A program made the position numbers and the translations under genes. From Actinomycetota bacterium (GTDB taxonomy: Bacteria; Actinomycetota; Thermoleophilia; Gaiellales; Gaiellaceae), in contig VAXK01000027.1 of the NCBI GenBank assembly GCA_005885565.1, forward strand, positions 1-9,757: 9,757 nt of DNA, written 5' to 3'. Every line of letters begins with the position of its first letter. Positions within the stretch are counted from its first letter, which is position 1. The notes under the pieces were generated by a model. The model made no database searches. It had not been told where the DNA came from and was given only the letters and a program-made list of their open reading frames with translations. Shown piece after piece: positions 1-6,318 of this stretch.

Positions 1-170
1 GGTCGGCACCCGGGTTCGGCGACCAGCCGGCGGTCGTGAACGGGTTCAGCGACCTCGTCGTCGAGGTCTACGGCGAGGAGCGCGGGCTCTGCGCCCGGAG
101 CGCGATCGGAGTCGCCGAGCTGCCGGCCGGGATGCCGGTCGAGGTCGAGGCGACCGTGGCGCTCGCGTGA
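1..170 (+). CDS. RidA/YjgF-family protein, C-terminal fragment
   Basis: Only the last 55 residues are in the window (first full codon at 3, TGA at 168-170); the 5' end is cut by the window edge. The visible tail has the RidA pattern: a VVNGFSDLVVEV stretch, then ARSAIGVAELP, then a final strand VEVEATVAL. RidA trimers hydrolyse reactive enamine/imine intermediates released by PLP enzymes. The Arg in the ARSAIGV segment and the Glu in the last strand correspond to family substrate-binding and water-positioning positions, from recall. The NGFSDLVVEV wording suits the YjgF-like subgroup of about 150 aa rather than the short classical RidA. It overlaps the next gene by 4 nt (GTGA), which implies translational coupling. 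A PLP enzyme lies three genes downstream. The family call is fairly secure; the exact substrate is unknown. Confidence 0.75.
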   Translation, partial: SAPGFGDQPAVVNGFSDLVVEVYGEERGLCARSAIGVAELPAGMPVEVEATVALA

Positions 171-574
171 AGGTCGAGGAGCGGATCGAGATCGCGCGGC
201 CTCCCGAAGAGGTCTACGCCGTGATCGCCGACCTGAGGCACGCGCCCGAGTGGCAGCCGTCCCTCGTCCGCGTCGACGTGGAGCGGGGCACGGAGGTGCG
301 GAGGATCGGCGGCCAGGAGCGCGAGGCGAGCTTCGACGTCACGCGCAACGAGGCGCCGCGGCTCTTCGAGATCGTCAGTCACGCCGGCCCGGTGCGGGCC
401 TGGGCGACCTTCGAGCTCACCCCCGTCGGGCACGGAACTCGCGTCGACCTCTCGCTCGTCCTCGAGCTCAGCGGCGCTCTCCGCTTCGCGGGCGGCATGG
501 TGCGCGGCCGCGCCGAGCGCGAGGCGCGCGAGAACCTCGGGCGGCTGAAGGCGCTCCTCGAGCGCGAGGACTGA
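167..574 (+). CDS. SRPBCC / START-like domain protein
   Basis: A 135-residue protein starting at GTG 167, whose start overlaps the stop of the RidA-like gene. The layout fits a single START/Bet v1-like fold: an N-terminal strand (VEERIEIAR), a short helical segment EEVYAVIADLRHAPEW at about 14-29, a run of beta strands, and a long basic C-terminal helix (about 112-132) that would close the hydrophobic cavity. The length is normal for polyketide cyclase/dehydrase-like SRPBCC proteins. There is no signal peptide or membrane segment, so it is probably cytoplasmic. Such proteins bind hydrophobic ligands or act as cyclases, aromatases or co-chaperone-like factors, and no catalytic motif settles which. 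Its stop shares one base with the ATG of the methyltransferase, so the two are likely made together. Fold confidence is good; function is unknown. Confidence 0.8.
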   Translation: MKVEERIEIARPPEEVYAVIADLRHAPEWQPSLVRVDVERGTEVRRIGGQEREASFDVTRNEAPRLFEIVSHAGPVRAWATFELTPVGHGTRVDLSLVLELSGALRFAGGMVRGRAEREARENLGRLKALLERED

Positions 575-1320
575 TGGCGGACGAGGACTGGGACCGGCTC
601 TTCGACGAGCTCTACCTGCGCACGTACGCGCAGATCGACCGCGGCGTCGACCCCGCCGCGGAGGCCCTCGCCGCCGCGCGGCTGGCCGGCGTCGAGCCGC
701 CCGCGGCCGTCCTCGACTGCCCGTGCGGCTACGGACGCCATTCGATCCCGCTCGCCCGCGCCGGCTTCCACGTCGTCGGCGCCGACCGCTCGCCGGTGCT
801 CCTCGAGGAGGCGCGGCGCCGTGCCGGAGACGGGGAGTGGCCGCGCTGGGTCGAGGCCGACCACCGCGAGCTTCCGTTCGCCGACGCGAGCTTCGACTGC
901 GCCCTGAACCTCTTCACGGCCCTCGGCTACCGCGGCGAGGACGGAGACCGCACGACGCTCGCGGAGCTCCGCCGCGTCCTGCGCCCGGGCGGCGCGCTCG
1001 TCGTCGAGACGATGCACCGAGACCGCCTGGCGAGCATCTTCGAGCCGCGGCTCTGGGACCCGCTGCCGGAGGGTGCGGTGCTCGTCGAGGAGCGCCGGTT
1101 CGACCAGGTCGCGGGCGAGATCGAGACGAGCCACACGCTGATCGAGGCGACGGGTACACGTGAGTCCGTCACCTACCGTGTCCGCACCTACACCGTGACG
1201 GAGCTCGTGCGGCTCCTCGCCGAGGCCGGGTTCACCGGGATCGAGTGCTACGGCGGCCTCGAGCGCGAGCCGCTCGAGATCGAGACCCGGCTCGTCGTGC
1301 TGGCGCGCGCGCCTGAGTAG
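574..1320 (+). CDS. class I SAM-dependent methyltransferase
   Basis: A 248-residue cytoplasmic enzyme. The start is ATG 574, sharing its A with the upstream TGA, with a GAGGA at 566-570 close in front. An upstream in-frame extension is open but runs through the SRPBCC gene and is not believable. Rossmann methyltransferase motifs are in order: motif I VLDCPCGYG at about 47-55; the acidic end of strand 2, VVGAD, with D71 expected to hold the ribose; VEADHRELPF at 93-102; the strand-4 region ASFDCALNLF; and the post-motif RVLRPGGALVVET at about 134-146. The Cys-Pro-Cys inside motif I is a mild variant of the usual G-rich loop. The C-terminal half (about 147-235) probably forms the substrate cap. 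The substrate cannot be read from sequence; the RidA, START-like and PLP neighbours suggest small-molecule rather than nucleic-acid methylation. Confidence 0.85.
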   Translation: MADEDWDRLFDELYLRTYAQIDRGVDPAAEALAAARLAGVEPPAAVLDCPCGYGRHSIPLARAGFHVVGADRSPVLLEEARRRAGDGEWPRWVEADHRELPFADASFDCALNLFTALGYRGEDGDRTTLAELRRVLRPGGALVVETMHRDRLASIFEPRLWDPLPEGAVLVEERRFDQVAGEIETSHTLIEATGTRESVTYRVRTYTVTELVRLLAEAGFTGIECYGGLEREPLEIETRLVVLARAPE

Positions 1321-1323
1321 AGT
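1318..1323 (+). promoter_or_regulatory. candidate leaderless -10 element (TAGAGT)
   Basis: TAGAGT matches the actinobacterial -10 pattern TANNNT and ends 6 nt before GTG 1330, the spacing expected if transcription starts at the start codon. No Shine-Dalgarno sequence precedes this GTG, which supports a leaderless mRNA. The element includes the methyltransferase stop codon TAG, so the PLP gene could be expressed both by read-through and on its own. No clear -35 is visible. Confidence 0.4.
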
Positions 1324-1329
1324 CGCCCC

Positions 1330-2493
1330 GTGGAGCTCCTCGCCTACCGCGAGCGCTTCCCGATCCTCCGGGAGACGACCTACCTGATCAACCACTCGCT
1401 CGGCGCCATGCCGGCCGAGGCCGAGCGGCGGCTGGCCGAGTACGCGCGCACGTGGGCGACGCGCGGCATCCGCGCCTGGGGCGAGGGCTGGTGGGCGATG
1501 CCGATGACGGTCGGCGACCAGATCGGGCGCATCGTCGGAGCGCCGCCGGGCTCGGTCGTCATGCACCAGAACGTGACCGTGGCCGAGGCGATCGTCCTGT
1601 CGTGCTTCGACTTCCGCGACGAGGGCGCGCGCAACCGGATCGTCTTCGAGGAGCCGAACTTCCCCTCGGTGCGCTACCTGCACCAGGCGCAGGCGGCGCG
1701 CGGCGCGGAGATCGTCGTCTGCCCCGACGACGCGGCGGTCGTCGAGGCGATCGACGAGCGGACCCTCCTCGTCCCGATCAGCCACGTCCTTTTCAGGAAC
1801 GGCGAGATCCAGGACGTGGAGGCGATCGTCGGCCGCGCGCACGAGGCGGGTGCCTACGTGCTCCTCGACGCGTACCAGTCGGCCGGGATCGTGCCGCTGG
1901 ACGTCACTGCTCTGGACGTGGACTTCGCCGTCGGGGGAAGCGTGAAGTGGCTGTGCGGGGGGCCGGGCGCGGGGTGGCTCTACGTACGGCCCGACCTCGC
2001 GGCGCGGCTCGAGCCGACCTACGTGGGGTGGCAGGCGCACGCGCGCCCGTTCGCCTTCGAGCCGGAGCTCGAGTACGCCGAGGGCGCGGCGCGGTTCCTC
2101 ACCGGCACGCCCAACGTCCCTGCGCTCTATGCGGCGACGGCCGGCTACGACCTGATCGAGGAGATCGGCGTGGAACGGATCCGCGAGGGCTCGCTGCGGC
2201 AGACGGAGCTCCTGATCCGTCTCTGCGACGAGGCGGGCTTCGAGGTCGGCTCGCCGCGCGACCCGGCGCGCCGCGGCGGGACGGTCACCGTGCGCGTGCC
2301 GGAGTTCGAGGCCGTGCACAAGGAGTTGGCGGAGCGCTCGATCCTGTGCGACTTCCGCCCCGACGCGGGCCTACGCCTCGGGCCGCACTACTACAACACG
2401 GAGGAGGAGCTCGTCTTCGCCGTGCAGCAGATCGCGGAAATCGTCGAGAGCGGCGCCTACGAGCGCCACCTCGGCGCGGTCGCGCGCTTCTAG
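1330..2493 (+). CDS. kynureninase-like PLP enzyme (aminotransferase class V fold)
   Basis: A 387-residue fold-type I PLP enzyme. GTG 1330 is the only start, because the methyltransferase stop lies just upstream in the same frame. N-terminal NHSLGAMP (21-28) resembles kynureninase GNSLG. NFPSVRYLHQ lies at about 110-119, LLDAYQSAG at 178-186 carries the Asp180 that pairs with the pyridine nitrogen, GGSVKWLCGGPGAG at 202-215 carries the Schiff-base Lys206, FLTGTPNVPALYA lies at about 256-268, and the C-terminal RLGPHYYNT (349-357) would bind substrate carboxylate. Kynureninase splits kynurenine to anthranilate and alanine. The Tyr that usually precedes the Lys in kynureninases (SYK) is Val205 here and the usual NGGPG is CGGPG, so the substrate may differ. 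No other tryptophan-catabolism gene is visible. The gene converges on the DUF72 gene with a CTAG stop overlap. Confidence 0.75.
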   Translation: MELLAYRERFPILRETTYLINHSLGAMPAEAERRLAEYARTWATRGIRAWGEGWWAMPMTVGDQIGRIVGAPPGSVVMHQNVTVAEAIVLSCFDFRDEGARNRIVFEEPNFPSVRYLHQAQAARGAEIVVCPDDAAVVEAIDERTLLVPISHVLFRNGEIQDVEAIVGRAHEAGAYVLLDAYQSAGIVPLDVTALDVDFAVGGSVKWLCGGPGAGWLYVRPDLAARLEPTYVGWQAHARPFAFEPELEYAEGAARFLTGTPNVPALYAATAGYDLIEEIGVERIREGSLRQTELLIRLCDEAGFEVGSPRDPARRGGTVTVRVPEFEAVHKELAERSILCDFRPDAGLRLGPHYYNTEEELVFAVQQIAEIVESGAYERHLGAVARF

Positions 2494-3134
2494 CCCAGCA
2501 GCTCGACGAGCCGCTCCGCGTACCGCGGCGCCGTCGGCTCGTCCTCGTGGCGGAGGTAGACGAAGGTCGGCACCGAGGAGCCCCGCAGCCGGTCGGCCCA
2601 GCGCGCGAGGTCGTCGTCCGAGTAGGGCGGCTCGCGTAGGCGCACGTAGCGGAACGGCGCGTCGGCTCCGAGGTCGTTCACCCGCACGGCGCCGGCCTCC
2701 GCCAGGCGCGGCTCGATCCCGTCCCACGACGGATCCTCGAGGTCGAACGCGAGCCGAAGCGACGGGTCGAGCGAGCCGAGCAGGAGCTCGATCAACCCCT
2801 CGTCGCGCACGCTCTTCACCGACACGCGCACCGGCCCGAGCCGATCGCCGAGCCGCCGCACGCGGCCGGAGAACTCCGCGACGAGCTGCGGCCGCTGCCC
2901 CGGCAGCTTCGGCGCGAAGACGAAGCCGTCGGGAGTCTGCGAGGCCCAGCGGTCGAACTGCTCCTCCGCCGGCAGCCGGTAGCCGGTCGTATTCAGCTCG
3001 ACGGTCGGGAACCGCTCCGCGTAGAAGCGCAGGAAGTCCTTCGACGGCGTTCCGGCCGGATAGAACCCGGGCTTCCACGACGGGTAAGCCCACCCGGATG
3101 TGCCGACATACAGCCTTGGTACGCTCGAAGACAT
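2490..3134 (-). CDS. DUF72 domain protein (YecE-like)
   Basis: A 214-residue protein on the minus strand, TIM-barrel-like by family. Near the N-terminus, YVGTSGWAYPSWKPGFYP (about 9-26) is the DUF72 signature (GTSGW-Y--W---FYP). It is followed by LRFYAERFPTVELNTTGYRLP (35-55), matching the family's YA-F-TVE-N-TFY--P block, and by GFVFAPKLP at 70-78. AFDLEDPSW (129-137) matches the usual EFR-PSW, and the C-terminal FVYLRHEDEPTAPRYAERL ends the barrel. The start is ATG at 3134-3132; the frame is open further upstream, but that stretch is antisense to thyX and lacks family similarity. At 214 aa it is slightly shorter than common 240-280 aa members. The biochemical function of DUF72 is not established. 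The start codon overlaps thyX's start on the other strand. Confidence 0.85.
   Translation of the reverse strand: MSSSVPRLYVGTSGWAYPSWKPGFYPAGTPSKDFLRFYAERFPTVELNTTGYRLPAEEQFDRWASQTPDGFVFAPKLPGQRPQLVAEFSGRVRRLGDRLGPVRVSVKSVRDEGLIELLLGSLDPSLRLAFDLEDPSWDGIEPRLAEAGAVRVNDLGADAPFRYVRLREPPYSDDDLARWADRLRGSSVPTFVYLRHEDEPTAPRYAERLVELLG
3120..3125 (+). promoter_or_regulatory. candidate leaderless -10 element for thyX (TACGCT)
   Basis: TACGCT fits TANNNT and is followed by exactly 7 nt before ATG 3133. No Shine-Dalgarno sequence precedes that ATG, so thyX is probably transcribed as a leaderless mRNA. The element lies within the first codons of the opposing DUF72 gene. The spacing supports ATG 3133 as the true start over the further upstream GTG at 3100. 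Confidence 0.45.
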
Positions 3135-3840
3135 GGCCGTGATCGCCGAAGTCATAGCCGACGGGACGATCCAGGTCCTCGACCACGGCTTCGTCCGCCT
3201 CGACGACTCCATGGCCGACGACCTCTCCGTCGTCAACGCGGCGCGCGTCAGCTTCGCGCGGCGCAAGGAGGCGATGGACGAGAGCGACGAGGGGCTCATC
3301 CGCTTCCTGCTCCGCGAGCGGCATGGCACGCCGTTCGAGCACAACTCGTTCCGCTTCCACATCCGCGCGCCGCTCTTCGTCGCGCGCGAATGGTTTCGGC
3401 ACCGGGTCGGCTCGTTCAACGAGTTCAGCATGCGCTACGCGCGTGCGACCGACGACTTCTACGTGCCCGAGCCGGAGGACGTGCGGACGCAGGTCGGCAA
3501 GCCCGGCTCGTACTCCTTCGAGCCCGTCGAGCCCGAGCTCGCCGAGGCGACGCGCGAAGAGCTGCGGGCGGTCTACGACGCCGCCTACGCGACCTACGAG
3601 CGGCTCGTCGAGCGGGGGGTGGCCCGTGAGCTGGCCCGGCTCGTCATGCCGGTCGGGGCCTACACCGAGTTCTACTGGACGATCAACGCTCGGTCGCTGA
3701 TGAACTTCGTCTCGCTCCGCGCCGCGGAGACGGCGCAGCGTGAGATCCGCCGCTACGCGGAGGCGTGCGAGCGCTTTCTCGAAGAGAAGATGCCCGTGAC
3801 GTATGCAGCGTTCGTCGCAGCGGGCCGCATCGCTCCGTAA
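3133..3840 (+). CDS. thyX: flavin-dependent thymidylate synthase ThyX
   Basis: A 235-residue cytoplasmic enzyme that converts dUMP to dTMP using FAD, NADPH and methylene-tetrahydrofolate. The ThyX signature RHRX7S is exact: Arg89-His90-Arg91 and Ser99 in the segment FRHRVGSFNEFSMRYA. Other family blocks seen are the N-terminal LDHGFVRLDDSMADDLSVV, HGTPFEHNSFRFHIRAP and ARLVMPVGAYTEFYWTINARSLMNF. The sequence aligns by eye along its length with Thermotoga maritima ThyX as I remember it. ATG 3133 is chosen because of the TACGCT element 7 nt upstream and the divergent ATG it overlaps; it adds about 12 residues before the conserved region. GTG 3139 is an alternative. The 3' end overlaps the next gene by 38 nt, so the two may be co-transcribed. 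Confidence 0.95.
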   Translation: MAVIAEVIADGTIQVLDHGFVRLDDSMADDLSVVNAARVSFARRKEAMDESDEGLIRFLLRERHGTPFEHNSFRFHIRAPLFVAREWFRHRVGSFNEFSMRYARATDDFYVPEPEDVRTQVGKPGSYSFEPVEPELAEATREELRAVYDAAYATYERLVERGVARELARLVMPVGAYTEFYWTINARSLMNFVSLRAAETAQREIRRYAEACERFLEEKMPVTYAAFVAAGRIAP

Positions 3841-4720
3841 GGCCCTTCCGCTTCTCGCGGCCCTCGCGGCGCTCGCCTCGCCCGCCCCCGCGAGCGCGCA
3901 CGTCCGGACGGGCGCCGTCGCCGTCGACTACCGCGTACGCGTCTTTTCGACGCGCCTCCCGCTGACCGCGTACGTCTACCTCGGCGACCGTGCCCTTCGC
4001 CTCGCGGTGCGGCCGGGCCACTCGGTGACGGTGCTCGGCTACGGCGGCGAGCCGTTCCTGCACATCGACGACTCGGGGGTGACCGTCACCAGGTCGCCGA
4101 CCGCGGGGGCGCTCGGCCTCACACCGCGGCACACGAGCGGCCGGTCGTTCGTGTGGCACGACGCCCGCGTGCGCGGCCTCCCGCCCGGGATCGACCGCGG
4201 GAGGTGGACGATCCCGCTCCTCGTCGACGGCCGGCGGGCCCGGCTCGCCGGCGAGCTTCTGCGGATCGAGGCGCCGCCGGTCTGGCCGTGGCTCGCCCTC
4301 GGGCTTCCGTTCGCCGTCACAACGGCGCTGGTCCTCCTCCGGCGAGCTGTGCTCGAGCACGCGGCGATCGCCCTCGGCGTCCTCGCAGGCGCGGCGACGA
4401 TCGTGACGGCCGCCGCGTTCGCGTTCGCCTTGAACGCTTCCGAGGGCCGATGGGTCGAGGCCGGGAACGAGGCCGTCTTCGCGCTCGTCGGCCTCGCGGT
4501 GGTCGCGCGCGGCTCCAGCGACGCCCGGGTCACCGCGGCGGGAGCGTTGGGCCTGCTCGCGCTCGCCGCCGCGCTGACGAAGCTGCCGGTCTTCCTGCAC
4601 GGCGTCGTGCTCTCGGCGCTTCCGGCGACGCCTGCGCGGGCGGCCGTCGCGCTCACGATCTGGATCGGAGCGGCCGCGACGGCTCTCGGTCTGGTGCTCT
4701 TCGCCGAGGTGCTCGAGTGA
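3803..4720 (+). CDS. secreted-domain/multi-pass membrane protein, possible copper-site family
   Basis: A 305-residue protein starting at ATG 3803 inside the end of thyX in another frame; no other start lies near the signal peptide. Residues 1-32 form a signal peptide (basic start, Leu/Ala core, ASA cleavage site), so the mature chain would begin with His33. The extracytoplasmic domain (about 33-158) is beta-rich, with a GYGGEPFLHIDDSGV block at about 79-93 and FVWHDARVRGLPPG at 116-129. About five hydrophobic segments follow (161-180, 186-210, 222-237, 242-262, 276-301). I recall similar actinobacterial proteins of unknown function with GYxGEPYL and WHDHRxHW blocks; here the second block keeps only WHD. 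A mature N-terminal His suggests a CopC-like histidine copper site, which is inference. No Shine-Dalgarno is obvious, so translation may be coupled to thyX. Confidence 0.7.
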   Translation: MQRSSQRAASLRKALPLLAALAALASPAPASAHVRTGAVAVDYRVRVFSTRLPLTAYVYLGDRALRLAVRPGHSVTVLGYGGEPFLHIDDSGVTVTRSPTAGALGLTPRHTSGRSFVWHDARVRGLPPGIDRGRWTIPLLVDGRRARLAGELLRIEAPPVWPWLALGLPFAVTTALVLLRRAVLEHAAIALGVLAGAATIVTAAAFAFALNASEGRWVEAGNEAVFALVGLAVVARGSSDARVTAAGALGLLALAAALTKLPVFLHGVVLSALPATPARAAVALTIWIGAAATALGLVLFAEVLE

Positions 4721-4722
4721 GC

Positions 4723-4736
4723 TGCGGCTAACCGCA
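4723..4736. other. small inverted repeat between genes
   Basis: TGCGG, a four-base CTAA loop, then CCGCA form a 5-bp G+C-rich stem just after the stop of the membrane-protein gene. There is no T-run, so it is at best a weak terminator or processing site. The rest of the short gap up to 4757 shows no convincing promoter. Confidence 0.25.
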
Positions 4737-4757
4737 ACCTACCGCCGGCGTCTATGT

Positions 4758-4761
4758 GGAG
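4758..4761 (+). promoter_or_regulatory. ribosome binding site (GGAG) deciding start at 4769
   Basis: GGAG lies 7 nt before ATG 4769. It selects this ATG over the in-frame ATG at 4754, and the chosen start puts the basic MRRP residues directly in front of the hydrophobic signal-peptide core. Confidence 0.6.
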
Positions 4762-4768
4762 CGAAGCC

Positions 4769-5710
4769 ATGCGTAGGCCGGTGGTGATCGCGCTCGCGGC
4801 CTCGGCGGTGGCGCTCGGCGGCGCGCCGGGCGCGCTCGCCGCCGACCACCTCTGGCTGGACGCGCGCGCTTCGCTCTCCAGCGGCTGGGATCTTCGCGTC
4901 AGCGGAAATACCGACGACAACTCGTTCGCGGGCGGCGTCCCAAGCTCGGGCGTGCTGAACGTGGCGCTGCAGCTGCGGCGAGGCGGCGCGCAGGAGTACC
5001 ACGGGTACGGCTCGGCCCAGGACGAGCTCTCGTTCGACGGAACTGCGGGCCGCCTTCGCATCGTGGGGAACGACGCGCCGTCGCTGGAGGCGGATCTGAC
5101 CCTCGAAGCGACGGGCCTCCCCGCCCCGGACCTGAGGCTCGCTTGTCCCGGGACGCCCATGTATAGCGTCGCCGTCGCGCTAACCGGAACGCTCCGCCTG
5201 CGGACCGGCCTGCGGCTCCTGGGCACGGTCCGCGTCAACTCGCTCGCCGGCACGGTCGAGTACAACGACGGTCCGGCCGGGCCCTGCTTCTCGTCGAGCA
5301 CGGTTCCGCCTCCGATCTGCCGGGACGGGCGGGCGCTCGCGACGGCGCAGGAGTCGACGCCGTTCGTCGACGTGAGCTGGGACTCGCGCCCGCTGTACCG
5401 ATACGCGCGGATCACGTACAGACACGGCGCGTGGAGCCACTCGCTCGAGGTTCCGCTCATGCACAGCCCCTTCTCCGGGAGGCTCGGCGAGCTGCGGGTG
5501 AAGCTCCCCCGCCGCGGCCCCCTCCGCGGCACGCTTGTGTTCCACCTGCAGCGGCGGGAGACGCCGAGCAAGGACCCGACCTGCGGCACGACACAGACGA
5601 TCTCGGCGGGAACAGTCACCGGACGGGTGGTCGCGGCATTCCGCGCCTGGCGGACGAGAACCGCCGTCTTCGCCGATGCTGCTGGCTTCGTCGTCGACGA
5701 TCCGAGCTAG
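4769..5710 (+). CDS. secreted protein of unknown function
   Basis: A 313-residue protein that I do not recognise. It starts with a clear signal peptide: MRRP, an Ala/Val/Leu core and a cleavage site ALA before Ala25-Asp26. There is no lipobox Cys, C-terminal anchor or sorting motif, so the mature protein (about 289 aa) is probably released or loosely attached. The mature part looks beta-rich, with alternating hydrophobic residues. It holds four cysteines (126, 173, 184, 272), enough for two disulfides, which fits an extracellular location. A conspicuous block YRYARITYRHGAWSHSLEV lies at about 210-228 and a basic stretch LPRRGPLRG at 246-254. An in-frame ATG at 4754 is less likely. Its stop shares CTAG with the stop of the opposing anti-sigma gene, leaving no intergenic terminator. 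It could be a cell-surface or matrix protein, but nothing shows this. Confidence 0.7.
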   Translation: MRRPVVIALAASAVALGGAPGALAADHLWLDARASLSSGWDLRVSGNTDDNSFAGGVPSSGVLNVALQLRRGGAQEYHGYGSAQDELSFDGTAGRLRIVGNDAPSLEADLTLEATGLPAPDLRLACPGTPMYSVAVALTGTLRLRTGLRLLGTVRVNSLAGTVEYNDGPAGPCFSSSTVPPPICRDGRALATAQESTPFVDVSWDSRPLYRYARITYRHGAWSHSLEVPLMHSPFSGRLGELRVKLPRRGPLRGTLVFHLQRRETPSKDPTCGTTQTISAGTVTGRVVAAFRAWRTRTAVFADAAGFVVDDPS

Positions 5711-6318
5711 GTGGTGAGCAAGGGGCGGGTGGCCTCCTCGGGCCGGCCGGGGAGGTGCCGCGTCACGATCCAGCCGTCGAAGCCGCGGAGCTCGTAGGGC
5801 GCGTTCAGGCTCACCGTCGTCCGGCCACCGTGCACGTTGAACGTGCCGCAGGCGGCGGCGATGCGGCCGTGGCGGGTGAGGTAGAGCTCGTAGTAGCCGC
5901 CGCGCGGGAGCTTCGGCAGGCCCTGGACGGTGAAGCGCATCGGCCAGTTCCCAGCCTTGTCGACGTCCTCGAGCGAGATGCTCGCGAGCGCGTTCGGCGC
6001 CGCGCGCGTGCCGTGCATCGGGATGACCAGCGTCGCGCTCTTCGTGCCCCCGCCATGCGTGACGGCCCCGGTGAGGAACCCGCCCCCGAACGCGGCGGCC
6101 GCGATCGCGGCGGCGAGGAGGAGCACCGCGCCACGCCGGCGGCGCGGGAGGAAGCGCACGGCGCCGCCGACGCTCGGCGCCCGCTCGAGCGCGGGCGAGA
6201 GCTCGGCCGGAGCTCCGGCGGCGACGAGGAGGTCGTGGACGCCGCGGAGACGCTCGCGCTCGTCCGCGGGCAGGTCCTCGCCGAGGAGCTCGTGGAAGTC
6301 GGGCGGACGGCTCGTCAT
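5707..6318 (-). CDS. RskA-like anti-sigma factor, membrane-anchored, no zinc motif
   Basis: A 203-residue protein on the minus strand. ATG 6318-6316 overlaps the sigma-factor stop as ATGA, the usual coupling of a sigma factor with its antagonist. The N-terminal cytoplasmic part (1-58) is short, with helical DFHELLGEDLPADERERLR. One membrane helix spans about 63-86 after an RRRR stop-transfer-like cluster. The outside domain (about 92-203) matches the RskA C-terminal pattern: GYYELYLTRHGRIAAACGTFNV (141-162), then GFDGWIVTRHLPG (179-191). RskA-type proteins hold an ECF sigma factor at the membrane and release it after regulated proteolysis. The usual HxxxCxxC zinc motif of anti-sigma domains is absent; the only cysteine is Cys157, outside. 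What it senses is unknown. It converges on the secreted-protein gene. Confidence 0.8.
   Translation of the reverse strand: MTSRPPDFHELLGEDLPADERERLRGVHDLLVAAGAPAELSPALERAPSVGGAVRFLPRRRRGAVLLLAAAIAAAAFGGGFLTGAVTHGGGTKSATLVIPMHGTRAAPNALASISLEDVDKAGNWPMRFTVQGLPKLPRGGYYELYLTRHGRIAAACGTFNVHGGRTTVSLNAPYELRGFDGWIVTRHLPGRPEEATRPLLTT

Noticed and set aside
379..2319. 646-codon open frame on the minus strand, antisense to the methyltransferase and PLP genes
   Set aside because: It is Arg/Asp/Leu-rich with no family motif, while both plus-strand genes have full domain signatures. Long antisense frames are expected at this G+C content.
3100..3132. GTG 3100 as start of thyX
   Set aside because: It would add 11 residues inside the DUF72 coding region, and the leaderless-type element at 3120-3125 points to ATG 3133.
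4039..5619. 526-codon minus-strand frame under the membrane and secreted proteins
   Set aside because: It is a Ser/Arg/Ala-rich shadow without motifs; the plus-strand genes have signal peptides and placed ribosome sites.
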